A stretch of DNA of 64,000 nucleotides from an uncultured Bacteroidia bacterium (GCA_902785825.1 CACZZZ010000017.1:1-64000); one strand, 5' to 3'; shown: positions 44,623-54,209, numbered from the stretch's first letter. Notes: generated by a model from the letters alone, not told the origin. Translations and numbers: made by a program.

Positions 44623-46545
44623 ATGAGAACATCATTTTTTAAAAGAGCTTTTGCCGTGGTTCTGGCAGCGGTCGCCTTAGTTTCCTGCGGCAAAAAGGAA
44701 TTCACTGTCACGATTGGTTCCGCCCATGAGTTCAGGGGAGATTACAAGAATTTCGTGCTGAGCGGCGAGTTCCTCGCGGAGAGCGGATCGGCCGCCTGTG
44801 TGGCCTTTCATGACGATGGGACAGGCAGCGGTTATCAGGTGCTCCTGCATGGCGGGCCTATTGACGGAACCATAAAAACAGGCTCTCTCCTGCATGTCCG
44901 TAACCTTTATCGGGCTCTTGAGGACGAGGGAGAATGGACACCGTTGGAAATAGCTGTCAGAGGGAAGAATATCTCAGTGAAAGTCAAGGGTGAGGACGTT
45001 GTCTGCTACACTGAGCCGGACAAGCCGTTCAGGGTCCCTGAGCGTAGCAAGATGCTCTTGGGCCATGGGAAGATCAGCATTTTGGGAGGGCACGGGACAG
45101 TGAGCTTCAAGGATCTGACAATCAAGCGTCTGCCTGACGATGCGGTCAATCCGTGCGATACCCTTCCTCCGATTGACGAGTCCGCCGACAAGGCTATCCG
45201 TCTCCAGCAGGAAGATTTCCCGGTCATCGACTGGCATGTCCACCTTAAGGGAGGCCTGACTGCCCAGATGGCTCATGCGATGAGCATGAATTACGGTATC
45301 AACTATGGCGTCGCTCCCAATGCCGGAGCCGGTGGAGTGGGCAGGATGCTCGCCAATGACGAGGAAGTCTATGAATATTATGAGGAGGTAAAAGACATGC
45401 CTTTCCTGCGCGGGGTCCAGGGAGAGGGACGCAAATGGACAGCGGATTTCTCTTCAGAGGCTCTCGGGGTCTTTGACTATCTCTTTACGGACGCCATGAC
45501 AATCGTGGACCAGAAAGGTCGTATCGCCAGAATCTACCGCAACGAAGAGGTGCGGCCGGAGGGTCTCTCCGATCAGAAATACATGGACTTGATCGTGGAT
45601 CAGACGGTCAAGATCCTGTCCAACGAGCCTGCTGACATATTCGCCAACGCTTTCTTCCTTCCCGAGTTCCTGAATGACCGGTTCGATCAGATGTGGACTC
45701 CGGAAAGGGTCGCCAGAGTCTTGGATGTGATGGAGAAGAACGGGATAGCACTTGAGATCAGCGCCCGCTATCTTATTCCTAATGAATATATTATCCGTGA
45801 GGCGAAGAAGCGCGGGATCAAGTTCACCTTTGGCACCAACAATGTGGACGCCAATTTCGGGCGGCTGGAGTACAGCATCGACATGGCCAGGAAGTGCGGC
45901 CTTACCAAAGACGACATGTGGTTCCCGAACCTAAGCACAAGGGCTTCGCGTCCCACCGTGATTTACAACAATTTCTCAGGAGAGAACGGAAAGACTGTAC
46001 TTTTTAACGGCAAGGATCTTTCCGGCTGGGTGCCTGTCACGGAGTCTGAGACCGCGGAGCCTGTTTTCAAGGTCGAGGACGGAGTTATAGTCGTTTCGGG
46101 CAAGCCCAATGGCTATCTCAGGACCGCCCGGCAGTACGGGGATTACACCCTTCACGTGGAGTGGAAATGGATCGGTAAGGGCACAAACAGCGGAATATTC
46201 CAGCGTGTGCAGGAAGGAGACAAGGTTTGGCCTGTGGCTTATGAGTGCCAATTGATGGCTGGCAGGGCTGGGGACATTGTCGGTCTTGGCGGCGGAAGGA
46301 TCAAGGAAGTTCCTTACGATCCCGCGGTCAAGTTCCCTATGAAGAAGAGAGTCCATTCCGGGGCCCAGATTGAGCTTCCGGACGGGGAGTGGAACCGGGC
46401 TGAGATCATCTGCAAGGGAGACAAGATGACGGTTTATATTAACGGAAGCCTTGAGAACGTGGTAACGCTCTCACATAAGACCGGTTATATTGCCTTGCAG
46501 AGTGAAGGTGGACCGCTCGCTTTCCGGAACGTGTTTATCGAGTAG
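44623..46545 (+). CDS. Lipoprotein fusion: DUF1080 - TIM-barrel metal hydrolase - DUF1080
   Basis: A 640-residue lipoprotein (lipobox ALVSC). Two domains resembling DUF1080 (concanavalin-like, 3-keto-disaccharide hydrolase family) flank a central hydrolase. The N-terminal one spans about 25-170. The C-terminal one, about 455-640, is more canonical: VLFNGKDLSGWVPV, GDYTLHVEWKW, NSGIFQRVQ, YECQLM. The middle, about 195-450, begins VIDWHVHLKGG with a metal-binding HxH and ends KFTFGTNNVDANF, like a PHP or amidohydrolase TIM barrel. Its 3' end is 2 bp from the convergent oxidoreductase gene. It likely acts on an oxidised disaccharide or glycoside in the periplasm. Confidence 0.78.
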   Translation: MRTSFFKRAFAVVLAAVALVSCGKKEFTVTIGSAHEFRGDYKNFVLSGEFLAESGSAACVAFHDDGTGSGYQVLLHGGPIDGTIKTGSLLHVRNLYRALEDEGEWTPLEIAVRGKNISVKVKGEDVVCYTEPDKPFRVPERSKMLLGHGKISILGGHGTVSFKDLTIKRLPDDAVNPCDTLPPIDESADKAIRLQQEDFPVIDWHVHLKGGLTAQMAHAMSMNYGINYGVAPNAGAGGVGRMLANDEEVYEYYEEVKDMPFLRGVQGEGRKWTADFSSEALGVFDYLFTDAMTIVDQKGRIARIYRNEEVRPEGLSDQKYMDLIVDQTVKILSNEPADIFANAFFLPEFLNDRFDQMWTPERVARVLDVMEKNGIALEISARYLIPNEYIIREAKKRGIKFTFGTNNVDANFGRLEYSIDMARKCGLTKDDMWFPNLSTRASRPTVIYNNFSGENGKTVLFNGKDLSGWVPVTESETAEPVFKVEDGVIVVSGKPNGYLRTARQYGDYTLHVEWKWIGKGTNSGIFQRVQEGDKVWPVAYECQLMAGRAGDIVGLGGGRIKEVPYDPAVKFPMKKRVHSGAQIELPDGEWNRAEIICKGDKMTVYINGSLENVVTLSHKTGYIALQSEGGPLAFRNVFIE

Positions 46546-46547
46546 GA

Positions 46548-47516
46548 TTAATCCATCGGGTAATGGACCCCCCATTCTTTGCGGAGGGAGTCCATCAATT
46601 CCATAAGGAACAAGGTCTCGGAGTGCGGCATCTGTGGCGGCTCGATGAGGCCTTTTTCCATTGCCTCCTTGCAGGCTTGGAACTCATATTCATAACCCGA
46701 AATGCTCTCTGGCACAGCGATTTCCTCTATCAGGCGGCCTCCTTTGCCATAGACCCTGATCAGTTTGGGATTATTGGTGTTGTCGATGGTTATGCAGCCC
46801 TCGGTGCCTTCGATGCTCGCCGTGTTGAACCCTTCGCAGCACACAGAACTTCTGATTGTCGCGAGGATTCCACCTTCCAAAGTCAGGGAGATGGTCTCGC
46901 TGATGTCCACTCCTTCGTCAGACAGGACGCATTGCGACTCAATCTTTTCTATCGGATTGTCGCAAACCATCCTGACGAAGTTGAGGGGGTAGAGTCCGAT
47001 GTCTAAAAGGGTGCCTCCGCAGAGTTCTGGACGGGTGATACGGGGAAGATGCATGACCCCATGGGATAGGGTGGCGCAGATCTGGCGGATTTGGCCTATA
47101 CGGCCGTAAGAGATCAGCCTGTTTATTATGTTTCTGGCAGGCTGGTAGCGTGTCCAGATAGCCTCAGCTACGAATATTCCTTTCTCCTTGGCCTTGTCGA
47201 GGACGGCTTTGGTCTCCCTGGCGTTGGCCATGAATGCTTTTTCCACAAGGCAGGCTTTGCCCTTTTCAAGGGCCTCCATTGTCGGTTCAAAATGGTGCGA
47301 GTGGGGAGTGGCGATATAAACGAGATCCACGTCCGGATCTTCCAGAAGAGCGTCGTATGAGCCGTATGCTCTTGGAATCCTGAATTCTTTGGCGAATGAG
47401 TCGGCCTTCTCCTGGCTTCTTGATCCGACCGCAATGCAGTCTATCCCTTCGGTCCATTCCAGTGTCCTGGCGATTTTTCCGGCGATATGACCGGCCCCTA
47501 TTATTCCGACATTCAT
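46548..47516 (-). CDS. Gfo/Idh/MocA-family NAD(P)-dependent oxidoreductase
   Basis: A 322-residue cytoplasmic oxidoreductase with an N-terminal Rossmann motif VGIIGAGHIAGKIA, IATPHSHH and the family's LVEKAFMANARE (the E-K-x region) near residues 91-102, then a C-terminal alpha/beta domain. Family members oxidise or epimerise sugars and sugar derivatives, including 3-keto sugar chemistry that would fit the DUF1080 protein convergent to it. It is the last gene of the minus-strand group from 50356, 2 bp after the AlkZ-related gene. Confidence 0.9.
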   Translation of the reverse strand: MNVGIIGAGHIAGKIARTLEWTEGIDCIAVGSRSQEKADSFAKEFRIPRAYGSYDALLEDPDVDLVYIATPHSHHFEPTMEALEKGKACLVEKAFMANARETKAVLDKAKEKGIFVAEAIWTRYQPARNIINRLISYGRIGQIRQICATLSHGVMHLPRITRPELCGGTLLDIGLYPLNFVRMVCDNPIEKIESQCVLSDEGVDISETISLTLEGGILATIRSSVCCEGFNTASIEGTEGCITIDNTNNPKLIRVYGKGGRLIEEIAVPESISGYEYEFQACKEAMEKGLIEPPQMPHSETLFLMELMDSLRKEWGVHYPMD

Positions 47517-47518
47517 GG

Positions 47519-48223
47519 TTATATGATTTTAGTGATTTGTTTTTCAGTCGCTTCCGGGAATAACTCCTTTATGTGGGCGATGAGTTTCTCTCTGGATTCT
47601 TCAGGGGAGCAACCACATTTCAGCGTGCTGCCGCCGATATGCCACGGGCCGAAATCTTCGGCCGGACGCTCGAACAGGGACTCCGGAGTGCAGTAGGAGG
47701 CTGTCTGCCAGCCTTTATATTCAAGATTGGGCCCTCTGTAAACCCTTTGGATGTCACCGATGATCAGCCTGGTCCCGTTCATGAGGTTTGCGAGTATGGA
47801 ATCCGACTTGCTTTTCTTTACGTTTAGCAGTTCCCGGATTTGTCTCGAGACGCAGAATCCTTCTTTTTCAATGAATCTCAGCACCTTCCTTCCTTCGGCA
47901 GTGGGCTTGTGCTTCTCTTGGTGAAGGCGCCAGTTCCGTAGATGGGCATACCACTGCGGGGTGGCGAAGGCGGATTTCCCTCCGCAGAGGAACTTCCCGT
48001 AAACGATCTCCCCGCTTTGCACGACATCTACTTTCCAGTCCCAAGGCCCCAGATTCTCTTCCGTGAACCAGCAGTCCGGGGGAGTGAGCTCTTCTATTGA
48101 ATATCCCGTTACCGGGTTCTCGAAAAAAGGTATAATCCCATAAGCCTTAATGGCTTCCAGCATCGAGGAGCTGTCAGTCACCTTAATCCCGAGCGGATTG
48201 CCTTTATGATTGAAAATGGACAT
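47519..48223 (-). CDS. AlkZ-related winged-helix protein
   Basis: A 234-residue cytoplasmic protein. It starts with a segment matching AlkZ-related proteins (GIIPFFENPVTGYSIEELTPPDCWFTEENLGPWDWKVDVV). A winged-helix-like stretch follows (KVLRFIEKEGFCVSRQIRELLNVKKSKSDSILANLMNGTRLIIGD), then a C-terminal CSPEESREKLIAHIKELFP helix. No catalytic residue is obvious. It may bind DNA or regulate its neighbours, and it is the second winged-helix protein of this broad type in the window besides the gene at 176. Confidence 0.6.
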   Translation of the reverse strand: MSIFNHKGNPLGIKVTDSSSMLEAIKAYGIIPFFENPVTGYSIEELTPPDCWFTEENLGPWDWKVDVVQSGEIVYGKFLCGGKSAFATPQWYAHLRNWRLHQEKHKPTAEGRKVLRFIEKEGFCVSRQIRELLNVKKSKSDSILANLMNGTRLIIGDIQRVYRGPNLEYKGWQTASYCTPESLFERPAEDFGPWHIGGSTLKCGCSPEESREKLIAHIKELFPEATEKQITKII

Positions 48224-48229
48224 TCCGGC

Positions 48230-49675
48230 TTATGGTTTTCGGAACAGTGAGATTCGAAGTGTCAAGAAAGAGAGATCATCGTTGTTGATGTCGCTTATCT
48301 CATCGAATAAGGCTAAATAGCTATCATTTTTGTAAACGAGCCTCGGAAGCGGATCCTCGCCAGGGGAATCCAGAGCCTTGCGGATCTCACATCTCAGGAG
48401 CTCTTCGGTCCGGGTGCTGTCATTGTAGAAGACGGCCACCTCAGAATCTTCGTAGTAATGATAATGGGACGGGGGGACAAATATGGTATATTCCCCAAGA
48501 TCAATAGGTTCTGTGATGTCGTTGAGGTTCCATACGTGGATGCTCTCCACCTTCTCAATGTTTTCTGAGGTTTCTTCGATGGCTTCTTCCGGCCTGTCCG
48601 CCTGGCTTCTTCTCTCAAAATCCTTAGCCCTTATTCCTGGAATATAGGTGAAAAGGATCAGCGCTCCGGCCAGGATGAGGGTCATCAACTGGAAATTCCT
48701 GGTCTTTTCTTTTACCAGCATGGCGGTAAAGATGGTCAGGAGAATGGCTATGAGCAGGACATAGAACCTGGGCTCGGTGATCCCGTAGTCGCTTATCCTC
48801 CTGATAACTCCGATCCAGAGAAGGGTAAGTGGCGGGATGGCGATTGCCGGGAAAGCCTTGTAGAACCACTCGAAATGACGTTTTTCCAGCTGGAGTCGCA
48901 GCAGATAACAGAGCAGGGCAAGGGCCATGAATATGGCGACCATGTAGGCCACGCCTCCATCCGGAAGCTCCCAGTGGATGATTATCCTCAGTATGTAGAG
49001 GAGGAGGATTACGGCGTAAAGAATAAGCGCTGGCGAAAGGATGTAATCTATGGCTATCCGTAGGGCTTTCTCGCTGTTCAGCCTGGTTGTTTCCTTGGTC
49101 ACGAAAGAGCAGCAAAGCAAGGGGATTACTCCAAACGCTATGAAAGCGTTGGGGTGGGAGAACCAGTTGTCGGACAGATTGAGGTCGAACAGGAACCCTG
49201 TTGAAGCCACGATCGCGGTTATTATCGCCATCAACAGGAAACCGATCAGGAATCCTGGGACAAGTTTAGCCACCGTGTCCAGGATGTGCTTTCCATATTG
49301 CTGATTATCAAGGGGTTCCTCGCCGATTATAAGCAGGATTATGGCTAGTATGTAGGCTATGGCCAGACTCCAGCCGGAATTTGCTTGTCCCCAGAGAAGC
49401 AAAGGAATCCACAGGAACCATGAAAAGAAGTACAAGACTTTGAAGGCCAGATGTTTCCCGCTTAACCTGTGGAGTGAGAATAGTAGGACATAATGCGGGA
49501 AGAACCAGAAAAACATGTAGTAGATGTCTTTCCCGTCCAGAGCCGCTCCGATCTTTTTCGCCAATACGAAAAGAATGAAATATGTGAGTCCCAGCAGAGC
49601 CTCCAGCGGGAACTCTCGTAAGCTTCCGTCCAGTCCTTTCGCCACTTTGGCGGCACTGTCCTTCAGATTTACCAT
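48230..49675 (-). CDS. DUF4153 integral membrane protein
   Basis: A 481-residue inner-membrane protein. Hydrophobic segments run almost continuously from about residue 25 to 345 (around ten helices, for example FILFVLAKKI, LAIAYILAIILLII, LLMAIITAIVAS, LILAGALILFTYIPG). A soluble C-terminal domain of about 130 residues begins with acidic EEAIEETSENIEK and contains YTIFVPPSHYHYYED. This arrangement is the DUF4153 family in Bacteroidota, whose role is unknown. It lies 6 bp upstream of the AlkZ-related gene and 15 bp downstream of the beta-solenoid gene. Confidence 0.82.
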   Translation of the reverse strand: MVNLKDSAAKVAKGLDGSLREFPLEALLGLTYFILFVLAKKIGAALDGKDIYYMFFWFFPHYVLLFSLHRLSGKHLAFKVLYFFSWFLWIPLLLWGQANSGWSLAIAYILAIILLIIGEEPLDNQQYGKHILDTVAKLVPGFLIGFLLMAIITAIVASTGFLFDLNLSDNWFSHPNAFIAFGVIPLLCCSFVTKETTRLNSEKALRIAIDYILSPALILYAVILLLYILRIIIHWELPDGGVAYMVAIFMALALLCYLLRLQLEKRHFEWFYKAFPAIAIPPLTLLWIGVIRRISDYGITEPRFYVLLIAILLTIFTAMLVKEKTRNFQLMTLILAGALILFTYIPGIRAKDFERRSQADRPEEAIEETSENIEKVESIHVWNLNDITEPIDLGEYTIFVPPSHYHYYEDSEVAVFYNDSTRTEELLRCEIRKALDSPGEDPLPRLVYKNDSYLALFDEISDINNDDLSFLTLRISLFRKP

Positions 49676-49690
49676 GATGATTCAGAAAGC

Positions 49691-50356
49691 TTATTTGCGG
49701 GGTTTCAGGCGTTGGTTGGAGATGCGTAGGAAGCGCCCGAGCTGCTTGTTTTTCATAATCGCTTCCTCGCATTTGACAGGCATGTGGTACGTGAAACCTT
49801 CCAGGTCGCAGCCCACATAGAAATCCTCGGGGAGATCCTCCCTGAGATCGGCCCCTCCGTTGTTTCCGGCTGATATTCCAGGAGTGAAGATCTCCTTGTA
49901 GATGTATGGCGGCCCGTCCAGCCTGAAGCAAAGGGTGCGTTTGGTACTCTCTGTGTAGCCGCCTCCACTCTCGAACCTAGTCCAGCCCAGGGGAATGTCG
50001 CAGTGGAGGAACTGGAGTCCAAGTTCTTTGGCCAGCCGTTCAGCGAGGGAGTTATATTCGCCCCTGATAAGGACTTTGTTGGTTACCAGGTACTTGTCCA
50101 GCTCTGGTGTGCGCTCAATGCTCTTCACCGAGAAGGCTATGATAAGGCACTCGATGGATGTGAACGCCTCGATGAAGCCTTTTGTGACCTTGGTTATTCC
50201 CTTGTCGAATTCCAGTGAGGAATACTCATCGGGCTTGAAGGAGCCAGGGCGGGCATTCAGGTCTTCAGCGCATACCGTCCCTTTGCCCTCCACCCGGAGG
50301 TTGTCATTCCATTCGTTGATGAATGTGATATTGTCGTTGTGGTCGGAGAAGTACAT
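49691..50356 (-). CDS. Hypothetical protein with leucine-rich/BspA-like beta-solenoid pattern
   Basis: A 221-residue protein without a signal peptide. The central region GITKVTKGFIEAFTSIECLIIAFSVKSIERTPEL resembles the BspA-type leucine-rich repeat (I-x-x-I-x-x-x-F-x-x-C-x-x-L-x-x-I-x-x-x-x-S-V-x-x-I), but only one or two units are visible. The C-terminal half (YVGCDLEGFTYHMPVKCEEAIMKNKQLGRFL) is not recognised. It is the first gene of the minus-strand group down to 46548. Function cannot be assigned. Confidence 0.6.
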   Translation of the reverse strand: MYFSDHNDNITFINEWNDNLRVEGKGTVCAEDLNARPGSFKPDEYSSLEFDKGITKVTKGFIEAFTSIECLIIAFSVKSIERTPELDKYLVTNKVLIRGEYNSLAERLAKELGLQFLHCDIPLGWTRFESGGGYTESTKRTLCFRLDGPPYIYKEIFTPGISAGNNGGADLREDLPEDFYVGCDLEGFTYHMPVKCEEAIMKNKQLGRFLRISNQRLKPRK

Positions 50357-50376
50357 ATCATGTCACTATTTGTCCA

Positions 50377-50384
50377 TAAAGATA
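50377..50384 (-). promoter_or_regulatory. Near-consensus -7 box (TATCTTTA)
   Basis: The minus strand reads TATCTTTA, one base off TAnnTTTG, 20 nt before the start at 50356, in a 60-bp divergent gap. Confidence 0.4.
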
Positions 50385-50416
50385 GCATTAATTAATAACT
50401 TTCCTTAAATTGCGGT

Positions 50417-51997
50417 ATGAGAAAGATAGCGATTATAGCATCCTTGCCACTAATTATATCCGCCTGCTGCCGAGGTCCGGTTTACGAGCGCCTGAACCTT
50501 CAGGCCGAATCTGAATATCTCCATCCGGTCCGTCCGGCTTCCGAAGGCAGGAACCCCTGTTGGAACAAGTTCGCTAAGAAGTTCATGTATGCGCCTGCGT
50601 TTGAAGTGCCTTCTGTCCCAGGGACTGACAAATACCGCTTTACAGTAAGGGGTGTTGAGGGAAGTTGGTCTTTCCTGTCAGACAGGCCAGACGCCGACTT
50701 GTCTCCGATCTGGAACCAGATTCCTCCCTCAAATGTGGATTTGACAGTGGAAGCATTGGTTGGGGCAACCGCAGACACGGTTTACTCAAGAAGTTTCCTG
50801 AGGGATTTCCCGTTCAAAGGTCCATATAACGGCCCGGTCAGGAGTTACAAGGAGGCCGCGATTCGGGCAGCCCTTCACAACCATCTGATGCCCCAGGTAC
50901 AAAACTGGATAGGAAATACAGTCCCGGACATGTCTTTATGGACAAATACATATCCATGTAAGATAATAGGCTCCACTATTCGTAACGAGTGTCTTGTGGC
51001 CCGCTTGCTTCCAGACAGGAAGGAAAACGCCCTTGAGGTGGCTCGTTCAGCCGCGGCTTTTTTGATAGTGCAAAGCCGTCCCGAAGGGGATCCCCTGGCA
51101 TTTTTCCCGCCCACATATTACCTTGACACACAAGCTTCTGGCGAAGAGCAGAATCAGGGGAAGACGATGACTATGGAGGCCACCTTTGCCGGGAACGCCT
51201 TTCTGGACTTGTACGATGTGACGGGAGAAAAGGAATGGCTTGACAGGGCGGTCGAGATTGGCCGTACATATGTGCGGTTGCAGAGAGAAGATGGATCGCT
51301 GCCAATCAAGGTGGATTTCGCCACCGGAGAGCCTGTCAACGATGCCCATGCCCTGCTGCATCCGCTGCTAAGGTATTTCCAACGTCTTGAAGGGTATTCA
51401 TTCGGTGAATTCTCTCGGGCTAGGCTGAAAGCCGAGCGATGGATGGATGAGACAGCGATGGAGCGTTTCGAGTTGACAGGCCAGTTTGAGGATGTTAACG
51501 TGCTAGGACTAGAGCCATATCAAAACCTGACGAACTGCACAGCCGCACCTTACGCCTCATATATTCTGGATAAAGGAACTATTAGTGAATCAGATATTTC
51601 CAACGCTGTGGACCTCATTCGTTTCTGCGAGGACCAGTTCGTCCATTGGGATTATGCTGACACGACAGCTGATGGATTCCACAAGTCCAACGCCCCTTGT
51701 GTACATGAGCAATACAAGTTTGAGGTTCCGGTAGATGACAGCAGTTGCAATGTCGCCAACGCTTGGCTTGACCTGTATGAGGTCACAGGTGACCTTCTGG
51801 CGCTCGCCAAAGCGAAGGCGTTGATAGATAATATCACCCTCCAGCAGAACGCCCAGGATGGAATGATCCCTACCATATTCAATTGGAGAAAGCCCGGGAA
51901 TGGGGGAGATTACTGGATGAACTGTAGTTATGCCTCCATAACCACATTACTGCGTCTCGCATCGATGACTGAGGACTTGAATCGTCTTGAGGACTGA
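50417..51997 (+). CDS. Lipoprotein with predicted (alpha/alpha)6-barrel, glycosidase/lyase-like
   Basis: A 526-residue lipoprotein (signal ending IISACC, Cys 17 or 18). After an N-terminal beta region (about 60-130), the rest is mainly helical with repeated LDLYDVTGEKEWLDRAVEIG and WLDLYEVTGDLLALAKAKAL segments, typical of six-hairpin glycosidase or AGE/lyase toroids. I cannot assign a CAZy family. The end abuts the convergent EEP gene with no gap. Confidence 0.65.
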   Translation: MRKIAIIASLPLIISACCRGPVYERLNLQAESEYLHPVRPASEGRNPCWNKFAKKFMYAPAFEVPSVPGTDKYRFTVRGVEGSWSFLSDRPDADLSPIWNQIPPSNVDLTVEALVGATADTVYSRSFLRDFPFKGPYNGPVRSYKEAAIRAALHNHLMPQVQNWIGNTVPDMSLWTNTYPCKIIGSTIRNECLVARLLPDRKENALEVARSAAAFLIVQSRPEGDPLAFFPPTYYLDTQASGEEQNQGKTMTMEATFAGNAFLDLYDVTGEKEWLDRAVEIGRTYVRLQREDGSLPIKVDFATGEPVNDAHALLHPLLRYFQRLEGYSFGEFSRARLKAERWMDETAMERFELTGQFEDVNVLGLEPYQNLTNCTAAPYASYILDKGTISESDISNAVDLIRFCEDQFVHWDYADTTADGFHKSNAPCVHEQYKFEVPVDDSSCNVANAWLDLYEVTGDLLALAKAKALIDNITLQQNAQDGMIPTIFNWRKPGNGGDYWMNCSYASITTLLRLASMTEDLNRLED

Positions 51998-52933
51998 TTA
52001 CTTAGGTAACTGAAGGATGACCTTAATAGGGAAGTGGTCGGAGGGGGTGCGGGCCTGGAATGCTTGGAAGGAGATCTCCTTTGGGAAGTTGCCGTTCTCG
52101 TATTTCTGGGCCTCGGGCGTCATGGTTCGGTAAGTGTCGGTCAGGACACCATAGCGGATGACCCTTGTCTGAGGGGAAACAAAGACGTGGTCTATCCTGC
52201 TGGTTGTGAAACTGTTGGGATCGAAACCGTTAGCTGTGCCGTCGAGGGCGTAGCGGATCTCGCAGATTTCATAACTGTCTGAGAGAATCCCGCTGCCGGT
52301 GAACACTCTGTAGATCGGGTTGTTCTGGTCAACGTTGAAGTCGCCGGTCAAGACCACAGGTTTGCCGCCGCATATTTCCTTAATTTTCTCAACCACAAGT
52401 TTGGCGCTTTCCATTCTGGCCTGGACCCCGATGTGATCCATGTGGAGGCTCATGTAATAGAGTTCCTGCCTTGTCGCCTTTACCCTGAAATGGCCCCAGG
52501 TGCAAATCCTGTTGAGGGCCGCATCCCAACCCTTGCTTGGCACATCAGGTGTGGGGGAGAGCCAGAAATCGCCATGGCCCAGAAGATCAAATACTTCCGT
52601 CTTGTAGAATATCGCCGAGTGCTCGCCGGCCAGCTTGCCGTCGTCACGGCCGACGCCGATATATTCATAGCCAGGGAGGAGAGCTTTCATCCCCTCAAGC
52701 TGGCCAATGTAACCTTCCTGGGTGCCGAAAATCTCGAGGTCGTGGAAGAGGATCTGCTGGGCGATGATCGGAAGCCGCTGTCCCCAACCGTTGCCCTTAA
52801 GGGAGTCGCCCTTGTTCTCGTAACGGATGTTGTAGGAGCCGACTTGCAAGGTGGTGACCCGGCGTGAAATGCCGCAGCTCACCGTCAGGATTGCGGCGGT
52901 GGCGGAAACCAGAAGAAGTCTCAGGAGTCTCAT
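51998..52933 (-). CDS. EEP-family (endonuclease/exonuclease/phosphatase) lipoprotein
   Basis: A 311-residue lipoprotein (lipobox LTVSC, Cys 20). EEP motifs in order: VGSYNIRYENKGD, FGTQEGYIGQL (metal-binding Glu), MSLHMDHIG, LTGDFNVDQNNP (catalytic Asp/Asn), RIDHVFVS and TPSDHFPI. This subgroup is more similar to secreted phosphodiesterases and sphingomyelinase-like proteins than to exonuclease III. The substrate could be nucleic acid, a nucleotide or a phospholipid head group. It is transcribed alone, with TAACTTTC on the minus strand (52953-52960), a near-consensus -7 box, 19 nt before the ATG. Confidence 0.85.
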   Translation of the reverse strand: MRLLRLLLVSATAAILTVSCGISRRVTTLQVGSYNIRYENKGDSLKGNGWGQRLPIIAQQILFHDLEIFGTQEGYIGQLEGMKALLPGYEYIGVGRDDGKLAGEHSAIFYKTEVFDLLGHGDFWLSPTPDVPSKGWDAALNRICTWGHFRVKATRQELYYMSLHMDHIGVQARMESAKLVVEKIKEICGGKPVVLTGDFNVDQNNPIYRVFTGSGILSDSYEICEIRYALDGTANGFDPNSFTTSRIDHVFVSPQTRVIRYGVLTDTYRTMTPEAQKYENGNFPKEISFQAFQARTPSDHFPIKVILQLPK

Positions 52934-52968
52934 AGGTGTTATTAATTGTCACGAAAGTTAATAAATAC

Positions 52969-52976
52969 TATCTTTA
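52969..52976 (+). promoter_or_regulatory. Near-consensus -7 box (TATCTTTA)
   Basis: TATCTTTA, one base off TAnnTTTG, 18 nt before the ATG at 52995. It would drive the fucose-isomerase-like and thioesterase genes. Confidence 0.4.
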
Positions 52977-52994
52977 CTGACAAATTAGGTTTTT

Positions 52995-54209
52995 ATGATA
53001 TCAATATTCACCCTGACCTCACCGCTTCACGACAAGGCAGCTGTGGATGCCGTGACCAAGGAATTCCTTGACAGCCTTGGCATTGAATATTCTTTCCAAG
53101 GGGACAATTACGAAGACTACGGTACGGATCTGTCGCTGATTTATGTCAGGACGGGAGGAACCGAGGGCCTTTTCAAGGAACTTTTGCCTACCTTGCAGGG
53201 CCTTTCCCGGCAGACAATCCTGCTCTTGACTTCCGGAAAAAGCAACTCGCTGGCAGCGTCGATGGAGATTCTGTCCTATTTGCGTCAGGAAGGTCTCCGG
53301 GGGGAGATCCTGCATGGAAGCCCGTCGTACATCCGTTCTCGAATCGAGGCTCTCTCAAATGTTGAGGAGGCTCGTCGTTTCCTTGAATATAAGACCCTCG
53401 GGATCGTCGGTCATCCGTCAGACTGGCTGATTTCCAGCGGTTTCGACCGGGATGTGATCTTGGATAAGCTTGGAATATCGCTGCAATATATTCCGATGGA
53501 GGAGCTTATGGAGGAATATTCCTCGCTGAAGGATGAGGTCGCTGAGTCCTGGAACGAGATTGTTGGTCGCGGCGGATCCGAAGGGCCCATCTCCACCCCC
53601 GTCAAGCAAGCCATTCCCGGAGCGTACCGCCTCTATAAGGCACTGCAGACCCTTGTCTCCGATTACGGCCTTTCCGGCCTGACTATCAGGTGTTTCGACC
53701 TGTTGACCGCTATTCATAACACAGGCTGCCTGGCTCTTGCCCGCCTTAATTCAGAGGGCTATGTCGCTGGCTGCGAGGGAGATGTTCCCGCCATGCTGTC
53801 GATGATGATCGGGCGGGCTGTTTCGGGAGTCAGTGGTTTCCAGGCCAATCCGTCCAGCATTGATCCCGAGACGGGTGAGATCGTCTTCTCGCATTGCACG
53901 GTGCCGCTGGACATGGTCTCTTCATATGGGTTGGACACTCATTTCGAGTCCGGGATCGGTGTCGGAATACGAGGCCAGCTTCCTTCCGGGCCGGTTACGG
54001 TATTCAAGGTCGCCGGAGATTTGTCGAGGCACTTCATCTGCGAAGGGGAACTTCTTCGCTGCGAGGCCAAGCCGGATCTTTGCAGGACACAGACTGTGCT
54101 TAAGTTGCCTGCTTCCGCGGCCTCTTATTTCTTGACGGAACCCATTGGCAACCACCACATTGTCCTCCCCGGTCATCACGCTGCCGTTCTGGAGGCGCTG
54201 CTAAAATAA
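52995..54209 (+). CDS. L-fucose isomerase-like protein
   Basis: A 404-residue cytoplasmic protein. The overall pattern fits the fucose/arabinose isomerase fold: an N-terminal Rossmann-like half (LLTSGKSNSLAASMEILSYL), GIVGHPSDWLISSG, and a C-terminal metal-binding half with LAR-x-NSEGYVAGCEGDVPAMLSMM (probable Glu and Asp ligands) and NHHIVLPGHHAAVLEALL (probable His). Proteins of this group may isomerise fucose, arabinose, sulfoquinovose or related sugars, and the substrate is unclear. The thioesterase gene follows without spacing. Confidence 0.68.
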   Translation: MISIFTLTSPLHDKAAVDAVTKEFLDSLGIEYSFQGDNYEDYGTDLSLIYVRTGGTEGLFKELLPTLQGLSRQTILLLTSGKSNSLAASMEILSYLRQEGLRGEILHGSPSYIRSRIEALSNVEEARRFLEYKTLGIVGHPSDWLISSGFDRDVILDKLGISLQYIPMEELMEEYSSLKDEVAESWNEIVGRGGSEGPISTPVKQAIPGAYRLYKALQTLVSDYGLSGLTIRCFDLLTAIHNTGCLALARLNSEGYVAGCEGDVPAMLSMMIGRAVSGVSGFQANPSSIDPETGEIVFSHCTVPLDMVSSYGLDTHFESGIGVGIRGQLPSGPVTVFKVAGDLSRHFICEGELLRCEAKPDLCRTQTVLKLPASAASYFLTEPIGNHHIVLPGHHAAVLEALLK

